DNA of 64,000 nucleotides from Bacillota bacterium (lineage in GTDB: Bacteria; Bacillota; Clostridia; Oscillospirales; Ruminococcaceae): NCBI GenBank assembly GCA_023396225.1, contig JAEWWT010000024.1, positions 124,001 through 188,000 of the forward strand, given 5' to 3'. The position numbers and the translations under genes were made by a program. The notes beneath the pieces are model-generated. The model was not told the origin of the DNA and made no database searches. It saw only the letters and a program-made list of their open reading frames with translations. The stretch's first letter is position 1, and every line of letters starts with the position of its first letter. Below are positions 15,284 to 25,111 of this stretch, in pieces.

Positions 15284-15781
15284 ATGGCAAATAATAAAGG
15301 CGGAAATACTGTGCAGAAGGCTTATGAAATTGCTAAGCCGGCTGCTGATGAACTTGGTCTTTCACTCTGGGATGTGGCTTTTGAAAAGGAAGGCGCATAT
15401 TGGTATCTGAAGGTTTTGATTGATAAGCCGGGGGATTCAATTAGCATGGATGACTGCGAGGCGCTTTCAAGAATTCTTTCAAAAAAGCTTGATGAAAAAG
15501 ATCCTATTGATCAGAGTTATATTCTTGAAGTTGGTTCGCCGGGACTTGGACGACAGCTTAAAAGGAAAGAACATTTTGAGGAGTATCTTGAATGTCCGGT
15601 AAGAATTAGATATATCAGGGAAACAGACGGACAGAAGGAGCTCATTGCAATAATTAAATCCTTTAACGGTGATACAATTTCTGTTCTGACCGAAGAGGGT
15701 GAAAAGGATATTGTTCTTGCAGAAACAGCTTTTATTAAGCTTTATGATGACGAAGATCTCTTTGATGAAGATGATGAATAA
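15284..15781 (+). CDS. rimP: Ribosome maturation factor RimP
   Basis: RimP assists assembly of the 30S subunit. The 165-residue protein shows the N-terminal domain pattern LGLSLWDVAFEKEGAYWYLKVLIDKP, the ILEVGSPGLGRQLKRKEHF block and a C-terminal small barrel. The tail is strongly acidic. CGGAGG precedes the ATG. It is the first gene of the translation operon. Confidence 0.95.
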   Translation: MANNKGGNTVQKAYEIAKPAADELGLSLWDVAFEKEGAYWYLKVLIDKPGDSISMDDCEALSRILSKKLDEKDPIDQSYILEVGSPGLGRQLKRKEHFEEYLECPVRIRYIRETDGQKELIAIIKSFNGDTISVLTEEGEKDIVLAETAFIKLYDDEDLFDEDDE

Positions 15782-15824
15782 TAAATATTATGCGTAATAC
15801 CGCAATTAGGAGGAGTCAGAAAAA

Positions 15825-16871
15825 ATGAGCAAGGCATTATTTGAAGCACTCGAGCTTCTCGAAAAAGAGAACGGCATTCCAATGAATATGCTTGTTGAGA
15901 AAATCAAGCAGGGAATATTGAAGGCAGTAAGAAGGGAATATCCTGACTGTGATGATTTTAGCGTTGAAATTGATCCTCAGAGAAACAAATTTGAAGTTGC
16001 TATCATGAGAACAGTTGTTGAAGATGAACCTATTGACATGAATGAGATCAATATTGATGAGGCGAAAACATTTGCAAAGGGCTGTGTAGCAGGAGATGTT
16101 GTTCCGTATCAGCTTTCTACCGCACAGTTTGGCCGTGTTGCTGCAATGTATGCAAAGCAGTCGATACGCCATGATATCAAGGAATTTGAAAAGGAGAAGC
16201 TTATTGCTCAGTACAAGGATAAGGAACATGAAATTGTTACTGCGATAGTACAGAAGGTTGAACCTGCAACCGGAAACGCTACATTGACAATTGATAAAAA
16301 CGAAGTTTATCTTTTCAGAAATGAGCAAATTCCGGGAGAAGTCCTCAAGGAAGGTACATCCATCAAGGTTTATGTTGTCGGAATAATCAATCCTGACAGA
16401 AAGCCTGTTGTAAAGATTTCAAGAACACATAAGGATCTTGTGAAGAGACTGTTCGAGCTTGAAATTCCTGAAATTTACGACGGAACAGTTGAAATCAAGT
16501 CTATTTCAAGAGAAGCAGGCTCAAGAACAAAGATTGCTGTATATTCAAAGGATCCTAACGTTGATCCAGTAGGAGCATGTATCGGACCTAAGCATTCAAG
16601 AATCAGCAAGATTGTTGATGAGCTTAACGGTGAGAAAATTGACATAATTATTTACAATGAAGATCCAGCATTATTTATTGCGCAGGCACTTGCTCCGGCT
16701 GATGTCATCAGCGTTTCAATCAACGAGGGTGATGAAAGAACATGTTCAGTTATTGTTCCTAACAATCAGCTTTCACTTGCTATAGGAAACAAGGGGCAAA
16801 ATGCAAAGCTTGCAGCAAGACTTACAGGATATAAGATCGATATTAACCCTGAAAATGCAGTAAGTGATTAA
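15825..16871 (+). CDS. nusA: Transcription termination/antitermination factor NusA
   Basis: NusA binds RNA polymerase and nascent RNA and controls pausing, termination and antitermination. The 348-residue protein has an N-terminal polymerase-binding domain, an S1 domain (about 135-200), and two KH domains (DPVGACIGPKHSRI and NNQLSLAIGNKGQNAKLAARLTGYKIDI-type segments). It lacks the acidic C-terminal repeats of enterobacterial NusA, as is usual in Firmicutes. AGGAGGAG lies upstream. Confidence 0.96.
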   Translation: MSKALFEALELLEKENGIPMNMLVEKIKQGILKAVRREYPDCDDFSVEIDPQRNKFEVAIMRTVVEDEPIDMNEINIDEAKTFAKGCVAGDVVPYQLSTAQFGRVAAMYAKQSIRHDIKEFEKEKLIAQYKDKEHEIVTAIVQKVEPATGNATLTIDKNEVYLFRNEQIPGEVLKEGTSIKVYVVGIINPDRKPVVKISRTHKDLVKRLFELEIPEIYDGTVEIKSISREAGSRTKIAVYSKDPNVDPVGACIGPKHSRISKIVDELNGEKIDIIIYNEDPALFIAQALAPADVISVSINEGDERTCSVIVPNNQLSLAIGNKGQNAKLAARLTGYKIDINPENAVSD

Positions 16872-16903
16872 AAGTCTTACAGCAGCAATCAAGGAGGAAT
16901 ACT

Positions 16904-17176
16904 ATGGCAGGTGTAAAAAAAATTCCTATGCGTATGTGTCTCGGATGTGGGGAAATGAAGAGTAAAAAAGAGCTTATAAGAGTAGTAAAATCACCTGAGG
17001 GAGAAATTTCTTTAGATCTTACCGGAAAAAAATCCGGACGCGGAGCATATATTTGCAGATCTGCCGAATGCTTTGCAAAGGCACGAAAGACAAGACGCTT
17101 TGAGAAAACTTTTTCATGCATGATAACAGAAGAGGTATATAACAGCATGGAAAAGGAGCTGGCAGATAATGAATAA
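16904..17176 (+). CDS. rnpM: RNase P modulator RnpM (YlxR)
   Basis: This 90-residue YlxR-family protein shows the conserved RMCLGCGEMKSKKELIRVV and GRGAYICRSAECF segments. YlxR has been shown in Bacillus to bind RNase P RNA and reduce its activity, hence RnpM. Its usual place between nusA and the L7Ae-like gene is kept, and the RNase P RNA gene lies elsewhere in this window. AAGGAGG precedes the ATG. It overlaps the next gene by eight bases. Confidence 0.94.
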   Translation: MAGVKKIPMRMCLGCGEMKSKKELIRVVKSPEGEISLDLTGKKSGRGAYICRSAECFAKARKTRRFEKTFSCMITEEVYNSMEKELADNE

Positions 17177-17471
17177 ATATCTGAATCTTCTCACAATTTG
17201 CAAAAAAGCAGGAAAGCTTGCAACAGGCTTTGATCCTGCTAAGGAGGCAGTTGAAAAGGGTAAAGCAAAATTGATACTCCTTGCCTCCGACCTTTCTTCC
17301 AAAACAGAAAAGGAAATACGTTTTATTGCGGAAAAGAAAGCAGTAACGGTTATGAAAACCTCTCTGACACTGGATGAATATTATTTTGGTTTAGGAAAAA
17401 AAGCCGGAGTTTTTGCAGTTTGTGATGAGGGTTTTGCCGCAAGTTTGTCGGGCCTTGTGTCAGACAAATAA
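17169..17471 (+). CDS. ylxQ: L7Ae/L30e/S12e/Gadd45-family ribosomal protein YlxQ
   Basis: The 100-residue protein has the L7Ae-like RNA-binding fold (LTICKKAGKLATGFDPAKEAV, KLILLASDLSSKTEKE). Members bind kink-turn RNA; the exact client of YlxQ is not settled. It overlaps rnpM, with AAGGAG inside the rnpM end serving as ribosome site, indicating translational coupling. Confidence 0.92.
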   Translation: MNKYLNLLTICKKAGKLATGFDPAKEAVEKGKAKLILLASDLSSKTEKEIRFIAEKKAVTVMKTSLTLDEYYFGLGKKAGVFAVCDEGFAASLSGLVSDK

Positions 17472-17503
17472 GAACAACTTAATAATTGGAGGATATAAAG
17501 CCT

Positions 17504-20146
17504 ATGAGTACAAAACAGCAGAATAAGCAGAAGCTGAATGAACTGGCAAAGGATCTTAATATATCAAATCAGGAGGTTATAGATTTAGTAAAAGATAAGT
17601 TTGATACAGTCAAGAAACCAACAGCAAGTCTTGCTCCTGATGAAGTAAATATAATTCTTGAACATTATACACAGGAAAATCAGGTTAGTGATTTTAATGG
17701 GTATTTTGCCGCACGAAATGAGCCTAAAACACAGGTCAAGGTAGATAAGCCTAAGCAAGAGACTAAGGAAAATCCAAATGAACAGCCTAAAAAGGTTGTT
17801 GAGGAAAATGCAGCGGATAAAAAGCCTGTTGCAAAGCCTGAAGTAAAATCTGCTCCTAAGCAGATAAATACTCCAGCTGTAAACAAGGCAAAGGAAGAGC
17901 CAAAGCCTTTCCAGAAACCACAGCAAGCTCCTAATGCTTTTCAGTCTAAAAAGCAGGTTGCACCTATACAGAACAACATTAAAAATACACAGAAGTCTGC
18001 AGTTGAAAGATTCAATCAGCAGATTCAGAAGGCTAATTATCAGAAAAACAAGCCTGTTAATAACGCTCCTGCTAAGCCACAAAATAATAATGATAATGCA
18101 AAGGCACAGCCGTTAAAGACAAGACTTAATGCAGTCATGGCTGATAAATCTGTTGTAAATGATAATAAAATTCATACTGTTGATACAAGAGGTTCTTATA
18201 TAGAAATTGATAAGTATAACGAAAAGTATGAAAACATTGCTCCTACACAGAATAGTGGAAAACACAAGGATAATTTTGCGAAAAAGCAGAAGCTTACCCA
18301 GAAGTCTGCTCAGCGTAATAAGCAGCAGTACAGCAACAAAAAGGAAACAGAAACTGAAAAGCTTAAAAGACTTGAACTTGAACGTGCAAGAAAGCAGCAG
18401 CTTAAGGTTCTTATTCCTGACGAAATCGTTGTTTCAGAACTTGCAATACGTCTTAAGGTTACTGCTACAGATGTTATTAAAAAGCTTATGAGTCTTGGCG
18501 AAATGTGTACAATTAATCAAGTGATTGATTTTGATACTGCAAGCTTAGTAGCAGAAGAACTTGGTGCTAAAGTTGAGAAGGAAATTATTGTTACAATTGA
18601 AGAAAGACTTATTGATGATTCAGACGATGACGGTGAGGGCGTTGAACGTGCTCCTGTTGTTGTTGTAATGGGTCACGTTGACCACGGTAAGACTTCACTT
18701 CTTGATAAAATCAGAAACGCAAACGTTACAGCAACAGAAGCCGGCGGTATTACACAGCATATCGGTGCTTACAGAGTTTCATGTAACGGCAAGGAAATTA
18801 CTTTCCTTGATACTCCTGGTCATGCTGCATTTACAGCTATGCGTGCAAGAGGTGCTTCTGTAACTGATATTGCTATCCTTGTTGTAGCTGCTGACGATGG
18901 TATCATGCCACAGACTATTGAAGCTATAAATCACGCTAAGGCAGCGGGTGTTACAATTATTATTGCAATAAATAAAATGGACAAAGAGGGAGCAAATCCT
19001 GATAACATTAAACAGCAACTTACAGAGTATAATCTTGTAGTAGAGGAATGGGGCGGCGACGTTATCTGTGTTCCTGTTTCAGCTAAAACAGGTGAGGGTA
19101 TAAACGAACTTCTCGAAAATGTTCTTCTTGTTGCTGAAATTGCTGAATACAAGGCTAACCCTAACAGACTTGCAAAGGGTACTGTTATCGAAGCAAGACT
19201 TGACAAGGGACGTGGACCAATCGCAACGATTCTCGTTCAGAACGGTACTTTACGTACAGGTGATATCATTATTGCCGGTACAGCAGTAGGCAGAGTAAGA
19301 GTTATGACAAACGATAAAGGCCAGATTGTAACAGAAGCAGGACCATCATATCCTGTTGAAATTACAGGCCTTGCAGAAGTTCCGTCAGCAGGTGATATCT
19401 TTAACGCAGTTGAAGATGAAAGACTTGCAAGAGAGCTTGTTGAACAGCGTAGACATGAAGCTAAACAGGAGGAATTCAAGCAATACCAGAAGGTTACTCT
19501 TGACAATCTGTTCAGTCAGATTGAACAGGGTGAAATAAAGGAACTTCCTATTGTTGTAAAGGCTGACGTGCAGGGGTCTGTTGAAGCAGTTAAGCAGTCA
19601 CTTGAGAAGATTTCAAATGATGAGGTAAGAGTAAGAGTTATTCACGGCGGTGTTGGCGCAATATCAGAGAATGATATTCTTCTTGCTAATGCATCAAATG
19701 GAATTATTGTAGGATTTAATGTTCGTCCTGACCCTGTTGCAGCTGAAAGTGCAGCAAGAGAAGGCGTTGATATAAGACTTTATAGAATTATCTATGATGC
19801 AATTGAAGAAGTCACAACAGCTATGAAGGGTATGCTTGCTCCTAAGTTCAGAGAAATTACAATGGGACGTATTGAAGTAAGACAGGTATACAAGATTACA
19901 AATGTCGGTACAGTTTCAGGTGCTTATGTATTAAGCGGTAAGGTTACAAGAGCGTCTCAAATAAGGGTTGTCCGTGACGGTATCGTTATTGCAGAAGATA
20001 AGATGTCAAGCCTCAAGAGATTCAAGGATGACGCTAAGGAAGTAGCAGAAGGCTACGAGTGCGGTATAACACTTGAAAGGTTTAGTGATGTCAAGGAAGG
20101 CGACATTTTTGAAGCTTTCATTATGGAAGAATACAGAGCAGACTGA
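17504..20146 (+). CDS. infB: Translation initiation factor IF-2
   Basis: IF-2 is the GTPase that places initiator tRNA on the ribosome. The 880-residue protein has an N-terminal IF2N helix, a long Lys/Asn/Gln-rich low-complexity linker (about 60-290), a second IF2N-type segment, the GTPase domain (GHVDHGKTSLLDKIR, DTPGHAAFTAMRARG, NKMDK, SAKTGEGI), then domains II-IV. The ATG at 17504 follows GGAGG by 11 bases; a TTG at 17486 would overlap that site. Confidence 0.97.
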   Translation: MSTKQQNKQKLNELAKDLNISNQEVIDLVKDKFDTVKKPTASLAPDEVNIILEHYTQENQVSDFNGYFAARNEPKTQVKVDKPKQETKENPNEQPKKVVEENAADKKPVAKPEVKSAPKQINTPAVNKAKEEPKPFQKPQQAPNAFQSKKQVAPIQNNIKNTQKSAVERFNQQIQKANYQKNKPVNNAPAKPQNNNDNAKAQPLKTRLNAVMADKSVVNDNKIHTVDTRGSYIEIDKYNEKYENIAPTQNSGKHKDNFAKKQKLTQKSAQRNKQQYSNKKETETEKLKRLELERARKQQLKVLIPDEIVVSELAIRLKVTATDVIKKLMSLGEMCTINQVIDFDTASLVAEELGAKVEKEIIVTIEERLIDDSDDDGEGVERAPVVVVMGHVDHGKTSLLDKIRNANVTATEAGGITQHIGAYRVSCNGKEITFLDTPGHAAFTAMRARGASVTDIAILVVAADDGIMPQTIEAINHAKAAGVTIIIAINKMDKEGANPDNIKQQLTEYNLVVEEWGGDVICVPVSAKTGEGINELLENVLLVAEIAEYKANPNRLAKGTVIEARLDKGRGPIATILVQNGTLRTGDIIIAGTAVGRVRVMTNDKGQIVTEAGPSYPVEITGLAEVPSAGDIFNAVEDERLARELVEQRRHEAKQEEFKQYQKVTLDNLFSQIEQGEIKELPIVVKADVQGSVEAVKQSLEKISNDEVRVRVIHGGVGAISENDILLANASNGIIVGFNVRPDPVAAESAAREGVDIRLYRIIYDAIEEVTTAMKGMLAPKFREITMGRIEVRQVYKITNVGTVSGAYVLSGKVTRASQIRVVRDGIVIAEDKMSSLKRFKDDAKEVAEGYECGITLERFSDVKEGDIFEAFIMEEYRAD

Positions 20147-20156
20147 TTAAAATAAT

Positions 20157-20196
20157 AAATTGTAGTATTGTAATTATTATGACAATACTACAATTT
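20157..20196 (+). other. AT-rich perfect hairpin between infB and rbfA
   Basis: AAATTGTAGTATTGT (20157-20171) and ACAATACTACAATTT (20182-20196) form a 15-base-pair stem with a ten-base loop. There is no T-run, so it is a weak terminator at best. It may be a processing or stabilising element that sets rbfA below infB. Confidence 0.5.
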
Positions 20197-20257
20197 ATCT
20201 GCAGAATGACGGGGTAATGCACCTTGTTGAAAATATATCTTAAAGGAGGACCCGGTT

Positions 20258-20629
20258 ATGCCTAATTTCAAAAACGGACGTTTGTCAGAGGATATTAAAA
20301 GAGAGATTTCAGCTCTTATGAGAGATGAAATCAAAGATCCGAGAGTAAACGGCGGATTGATTTCCGTTGTTCGTACAGAACTTTCAGGTGATAAATCTCA
20401 CTGCAAAGTGTATATTTCAAGCCTTGACGGAATTGATTCTGCAAAGTCTGCAGTAAAGGGATTTGAAAGTGCATCAGGATATATCAAAAGAGAAATTTCA
20501 AATAGACTTCATATTAGAAAATGCCCTGAACTGAAATTTATTGCAGATGATTCAATTGAACATTCCGCTGAAATTGCTAAAATGCTGGGTGGTATTGATA
20601 AAAAAGTTGACAGTGAAGAATCAGAGTAA
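20258..20629 (+). CDS. rbfA: 30S ribosome-binding factor RbfA
   Basis: The 123-residue protein helps late 30S maturation. It shows the KH-like pattern with RLSEDIKREISALMRDEIKDPR, VRTELSGDKSHCKVYIS, and LRKCPELKF-type segment (HIRKCPELKFIADDSIE). AAAGGAGG precedes the ATG. It keeps its usual position after infB. Confidence 0.95.
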   Translation: MPNFKNGRLSEDIKREISALMRDEIKDPRVNGGLISVVRTELSGDKSHCKVYISSLDGIDSAKSAVKGFESASGYIKREISNRLHIRKCPELKFIADDSIEHSAEIAKMLGGIDKKVDSEESE

Positions 20630-20650
20630 CTTCCGGAGAGTGATCTAAAA

Positions 20651-21616
20651 ATGCAGATGAATTTAAAAGAAGCAGCAGAGTATATAAAAAAATGTAATGA
20701 TGTATTGATTCTGACACATCAGAGCCCTGACGGTGATACATTCGGAAGTGCATTTGCGCTTTGCAGAGTGCTTCGCAGTATGGGTAAGAATGCAAATGTG
20801 CTTTGCTCGGATGAATTTCCAAAAAGATATGATTTTATGTACAAGGACTATGTACCGCAGAAATTTAGTCCGCAGACAATTATTGCTGTGGATGTTGCAG
20901 ATAAAAAATTACTTGGCAAGAAGCTTGCTCAGTATGGTGACTTTGTGAACCTTTGTATTGATCATCACTTTTCAAATATGCGCTATGCTGAAAATCTTCT
21001 TCTTGACGGGAATGCTTCAGCAACATGTGAATTGATGTATGAACTGTTTTCTGAAATGGGCGCAGAAATTGATAAAGAAACAGCAGAATGTATTTATACA
21101 GGGATAGCAACAGATACAGGATGCTTCAAGTATGACAATACAACACAGAGAGCGCATATAATTGCTTCAGAATTAATGGAGTACAATGTAAGTTTTGCAT
21201 GGATAAACCGCAGAATGTTTGATGTTAAGAGCAAGGAAAGGCTTAGGATTGAACAGTTTGTTACCGCAAATATGGAGCTTTATCTTGATGAAAGATGTGC
21301 TTTGATTGCAATTACTGATGATATTATTCAGCAAATCGGTGTTGCTCCTGAGGAGTTTGAGGGGCTTGCTTCGCTGACATTGCAGCTTGAAGGCGTTGAA
21401 GTCGGAGTTACAATGAAGGAACGTGAAAAGGGCAAATTCAAGGTATCCATGCGTTCAGCTTCTGATGTTGACGTTTCAGAAATATGCAGTCAGCTTGGCG
21501 GCGGCGGTCATGTCAAGGCCGCAGGCTGTTTGGTTGAAGCCACTGAAGAGCAGGCAAAAATTCAAATTCTTCGAGCTGTTGCTCCTTCTTTGGGTATGGA
21601 TGTATGGACGGTTTAA
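20651..21616 (+). CDS. nrnA: DHH/DHHA1 phosphoesterase, nanoRNase/pAp phosphatase
   Basis: NrnA degrades short oligoribonucleotides and 3'-phosphoadenosine 5'-phosphate with manganese. The 321-residue protein has LTHQSPDGDTFGSAFAL (DHH motif I), AVDVAD, CIDHHFSN (DHH motif), TGIATDTGCFKYDNT, and the DHHA1 domain ending GGGGHVKAAG. NrnA can also clear pGpG, the product of EAL phosphodiesterases, so it may connect with the two EAL proteins in this window; that link is inference. Confidence 0.93.
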   Translation: MQMNLKEAAEYIKKCNDVLILTHQSPDGDTFGSAFALCRVLRSMGKNANVLCSDEFPKRYDFMYKDYVPQKFSPQTIIAVDVADKKLLGKKLAQYGDFVNLCIDHHFSNMRYAENLLLDGNASATCELMYELFSEMGAEIDKETAECIYTGIATDTGCFKYDNTTQRAHIIASELMEYNVSFAWINRRMFDVKSKERLRIEQFVTANMELYLDERCALIAITDDIIQQIGVAPEEFEGLASLTLQLEGVEVGVTMKEREKGKFKVSMRSASDVDVSEICSQLGGGGHVKAAGCLVEATEEQAKIQILRAVAPSLGMDVWTV

Positions 21617-22530
21617 AATCAACAGGCAGTGAATACTGTGGTATTATCTGTATAGATAAGCCACAGGGGTTCACTTCCTTTGATGTTATTGCAAAGTTAA
21701 GAGGAATACTTAAAATCAAGCGTCTGGGACATGCCGGAACGCTTGATCCTATGGCAACAGGAGTTCTTCCCGTATTTGTTGGTAAGGCTACAAAGGCATG
21801 CGATATTCTTCCCGACCATGACAAAACCTATGAGGCAGGATTTAAACTTGGTGAAACTACAGATACACAGGACATTACTGGAACAGTTACAAACAAGGTT
21901 GAATCGTTTAATGTATCTGCTAATGATATAAACAATGTCCTTGAAAAATTCAGAGGGAATATCATGCAGGTACCGCCTATGTATTCAGCAGTTTCCGTCG
22001 GCGGCAAACGGCTTTATGACCTTGCAAGGAAAGGCATTGAAGTTGAGCGTGAAGCAAGACCGATTACTGTTTATAACCTTGAACTTGTGAGTTATGATGA
22101 GAAAAGTGCATGCGGTGTAATGAGGATATCCTGTTCAAAAGGCACATATATAAGAGCATTGATAAATGATATTGGTCAAGCACTTTCCTGTGGTGGAATA
22201 ATGACAACTCTGATAAGGACATCTGCCTGCGGTTTCGGACTGGATAAATGTACAACCTTTGACGAACTTCAGTCGGTAAATACTGAAGAAAATTATCTTG
22301 ACAGATTCATATATCCGATTGAAAATGTGTTTAGGGCTTGTCCTGAAATTTGCCTTTCAGGAGTGCAGGAGAGAATGTACAGAAATGGTGTCAAGCTTGA
22401 TTCAGAAAGAGTAAGAATACCAGAAAAAGCAGAGCGCTACCGTGTTTATGGCAGTGATGAGTTTATCGGAACTGCTTATATTGACAATGAAAAAAATGAA
22501 CTCAGGGCGGAAAAGAATTTTTTTGCTTAA
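21604..22530 (+). CDS. truB: tRNA pseudouridine-55 synthase
   Basis: TruB forms pseudouridine 55 in the T-loop of tRNA. The 308-residue protein has CIDKPQGFTSFDV, RLGHAGTLDPMATGVLPV with the catalytic Asp, YEAGFKLGETTDTQDITG, and CSKGTYIRALINDIG. The start overlaps the nrnA stop by 13 bases, showing translational coupling. Confidence 0.95.
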   Translation: MDGLKSTGSEYCGIICIDKPQGFTSFDVIAKLRGILKIKRLGHAGTLDPMATGVLPVFVGKATKACDILPDHDKTYEAGFKLGETTDTQDITGTVTNKVESFNVSANDINNVLEKFRGNIMQVPPMYSAVSVGGKRLYDLARKGIEVEREARPITVYNLELVSYDEKSACGVMRISCSKGTYIRALINDIGQALSCGGIMTTLIRTSACGFGLDKCTTFDELQSVNTEENYLDRFIYPIENVFRACPEICLSGVQERMYRNGVKLDSERVRIPEKAERYRVYGSDEFIGTAYIDNEKNELRAEKNFFA

Positions 22531-22539
22531 GAGGGTGAT

Positions 22540-23496
22540 ATTACGATAGATTTAACAGGAACAAATGAAATTCCGAAAACAAATACAGCCGTTGCAGTTG
22601 GTTTGTTTGACGGACTGCATTATGGACATAGAACAGTTATAAAATATGCAGTTGATATTGCACATGATAGCAATTGCATTGAGCCTGCTGTTTTTACTTT
22701 TGAAACGGATACGGTAACATCAAAATGCTCGGGGAATCTTGAATATATCATGTCAAGGGATCTAAAACGTGAGATGCTTGAATCGCTTGGAGTAAGGTAT
22801 ATTTATTCGCCTGACTTTATGAATTTCAAGAATCTTACCGCAGAGGAATTTGTTACCCTTGTGCTTAATGACAAGCTGTGTGCACAGTATGTAATTTGCG
22901 GTGAGGATTTCAGGTTCGGGCATGGTGCTTCCAGCGGTGCCGATGACTTGAAAAAACTATGTCAGAAACATGGCATTGAAGTCATTGTCATACCACCAGT
23001 AAAAGAATTAGGAGACAGAAGAATTTCATCAACTCTTATCCGTGAATATATCAGACAGGGCGATGTTGAAACAGCAAATAAGCTGTTGGGATACCCGTTT
23101 CAGTTCAGACTTCCGGTAACATACGGAAATCAGATCGGTAGAACAATAAGCTTTCCGACTATAAATCAGGTCATACCAAAGAAGCAGATTTTGCCTAAAT
23201 TTGGAGTATATGCTTCAAAGGTTGAGTTTGCCAGTATGCGTTTTCTCGGAGTTACAAATGTCGGTGTCAAGCCGACAATAGGAGATAAGTATTCTCCGCT
23301 TGCTGAAACGTTTATAATTGATTTTGACGGTGATCTTTATGGCGAATCCGTTAAGGTAATGCTCACAAAATTCATAAGACCTGAGAGGAAATTTTCAGGA
23401 ATAGATGAACTTATGATGCAGATTAAATCCGATGTAGAAACAGTAAAGCAAATAAATTTATCAGCGCTGAAAAGCTGCTGCGGAAGGAATGAATAA
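22540..23496 (+). CDS. ribF: Bifunctional riboflavin kinase / FAD synthetase, with apparent non-ATG start
   Basis: RibF makes FMN and FAD from riboflavin. The adenylyltransferase domain shows AVAVGLFDGLHYGHRTVI (the GxFDGxHxGH nucleotide motif), FRFGHGASSG, and RRISSTLIREYI; the kinase domain shows NQIGRTISFPTINQ and GVTNVGVKPTIG. The frame continues from the truB stop at 22530 with no ATG, GTG or TTG before the GLFDG motif. GAGGGTGAT (22531-22539) is a good ribosome site, so initiation is probably at ATT (22540), or at ACG (22543) or ATA (22546). A TTG at 22603 would cut the motif. Confidence 0.85.
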   Translation: MTIDLTGTNEIPKTNTAVAVGLFDGLHYGHRTVIKYAVDIAHDSNCIEPAVFTFETDTVTSKCSGNLEYIMSRDLKREMLESLGVRYIYSPDFMNFKNLTAEEFVTLVLNDKLCAQYVICGEDFRFGHGASSGADDLKKLCQKHGIEVIVIPPVKELGDRRISSTLIREYIRQGDVETANKLLGYPFQFRLPVTYGNQIGRTISFPTINQVIPKKQILPKFGVYASKVEFASMRFLGVTNVGVKPTIGDKYSPLAETFIIDFDGDLYGESVKVMLTKFIRPERKFSGIDELMMQIKSDVETVKQINLSALKSCCGRNE

Positions 23497-23498
23497 TC

Positions 23499-24953
23499 TT
23501 GAAAACAGAGAATGTCAGAACCAGATTTGCACCAAGCCCGACAGGCTATATGCATATCGGAAACTTGAGAACAGCTCTTTTTACCTACCTCATTGCAAAG
23601 AAATATAACGGAAAGTTTATTCTTCGTATTGAGGATACCGATCAGGGAAGATATGTTGAGGGTGCAACAGAGGTTATTTACGATACACTGAGAAAATGCG
23701 GTCTTAACTGGGATGAAGGTCCTGATATTGGCGGTCCTGTGGGTCCATATATTCAATCTGAAAGAATGGGAATCTTTAAGGAATATGCTGAAAAGCTTGT
23801 TGCTAGCGGAAATGCATACTACTGCTTCTGTACAAAAGAGCGTATGGACGATCTTCATAAGGAACAGCAGGCAAATGGTATTTCACCAACATATGACAGA
23901 CATTGCCGTAATCTTTCCAAAGAAGAAGTTCAGAAACTTCTTGATGCCGGAACACCTTATGTAATTAGGCAGAAGATACCTATGGACGGTGTAACAATCT
24001 TCCATGACGAGCTTTACGGAGATATAAGGGTTGAAAACAAGGAACTTGATGACCAGATTCTTATAAAGGCAGATGGAATGCCGACATATAACTTTGCAAA
24101 CGTAGTAGATGATCACCTTATGGGTATCACACACGTTGTAAGAGGAAATGAGTATCTTTCATCAGCACCTAAGTACAATCTTCTTTATGAGGCATTTGGC
24201 TGGGAAGTACCTTGCTACATTCATGTTGAACATATCATGAGAGATGCACAGCACAAGCTTTCAAAGCGTGACGGTGATGCTTACTTTGGAGATTTCGTTG
24301 AAAGAGGATATACAATTCCTGCTATTATGAATTATATAGCACTTCTCGGATGGGCACCAAAGGGTGAAAATGAAATATTCTCACTTGAGGAACTCGCTGA
24401 TGAATTTGATATTTCAGGACTTTCAAAGTCCCCTGCAATATTTGACCCAATCAAAATGAAGGCTATAAATGCTGAATATATCAGACGTATGTCACATGAT
24501 GAATTCAAGGCAGCTGCAATGCCATATATCAAGCAGACTGTAAAGCGTGATGATATTGACTTTGATGTACTTGTAAATACACTTCACCCAAGAGCGGAAT
24601 TGTTTACTGATATTCCTGAAAAGGTTGACTTCATTGATGAAATTCCTGAGTACAGCAATGATCTCTACTTCAACAAGAAAATGAAAACAACACCGGAATC
24701 ATCACTTGAAGCCTTGGAAATGACTTTGCCTGTCCTTGAAAGTGTTTTAGACTGGAATGAAGAAACAATTCATGCTGCTTTGTTTGCAGAAATTGAAAAG
24801 CAGGGAGTAAAGAACGGATGGTTGCTCTTGCCTCTCAGAGTTGCTCTTTCGGGTAAGGCTATGACACCGGGCGGAGGAGTTGAGCTTGCCGCTGTTCTTG
24901 GCAAGGAAATAACAATTGACCGAGTACAGAAGGCTATACAAAAACTGTCTTAA
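23499..24953 (+). CDS. gltX: Glutamyl-tRNA synthetase
   Basis: The 484-residue class I synthetase charges tRNA with glutamate. It shows RFAPSPTGYMHIGNLRTAL (HIGH region), a zinc-site-like cysteine cluster (YYCFCTKER and YDRHCRNL), NFANVVDDHLMGITHVVRG, and KLSKRDGDA (KMSKS region). Start is TTG at 23499 after GGAAGGAA. It lies three bases after ribF, so it is the last gene of the translation operon. Confidence 0.95.
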   Translation: MKTENVRTRFAPSPTGYMHIGNLRTALFTYLIAKKYNGKFILRIEDTDQGRYVEGATEVIYDTLRKCGLNWDEGPDIGGPVGPYIQSERMGIFKEYAEKLVASGNAYYCFCTKERMDDLHKEQQANGISPTYDRHCRNLSKEEVQKLLDAGTPYVIRQKIPMDGVTIFHDELYGDIRVENKELDDQILIKADGMPTYNFANVVDDHLMGITHVVRGNEYLSSAPKYNLLYEAFGWEVPCYIHVEHIMRDAQHKLSKRDGDAYFGDFVERGYTIPAIMNYIALLGWAPKGENEIFSLEELADEFDISGLSKSPAIFDPIKMKAINAEYIRRMSHDEFKAAAMPYIKQTVKRDDIDFDVLVNTLHPRAELFTDIPEKVDFIDEIPEYSNDLYFNKKMKTTPESSLEALEMTLPVLESVLDWNEETIHAALFAEIEKQGVKNGWLLLPLRVALSGKAMTPGGGVELAAVLGKEITIDRVQKAIQKLS

Positions 24954-25111
24954 TTTCATCACATAAATTACACATTAAGCTGGTAATATAGCTGAGGTGT
25001 GTAAAGAATTGCACATTTCTGAGTATGTATCTATATTCAGAAACCGCTGTTTGTTCATTTTTTTGCCGGAGAAGCCGGTAATGTTTAATAAAATGGAAGG
25101 ATGGTCGTACA

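Noticed and set aside
20157..20196. Hairpin between infB and rbfA as a Rho-independent terminator.
   Set aside because: The stem is almost all A-T and no T-run follows, so it is listed only as a hairpin.
24954..25111. Possible riboswitch or T-box before the Gld-like operon.
   Set aside because: I saw no T-box, conserved riboswitch core or terminator/antiterminator pair in the 158 bases.
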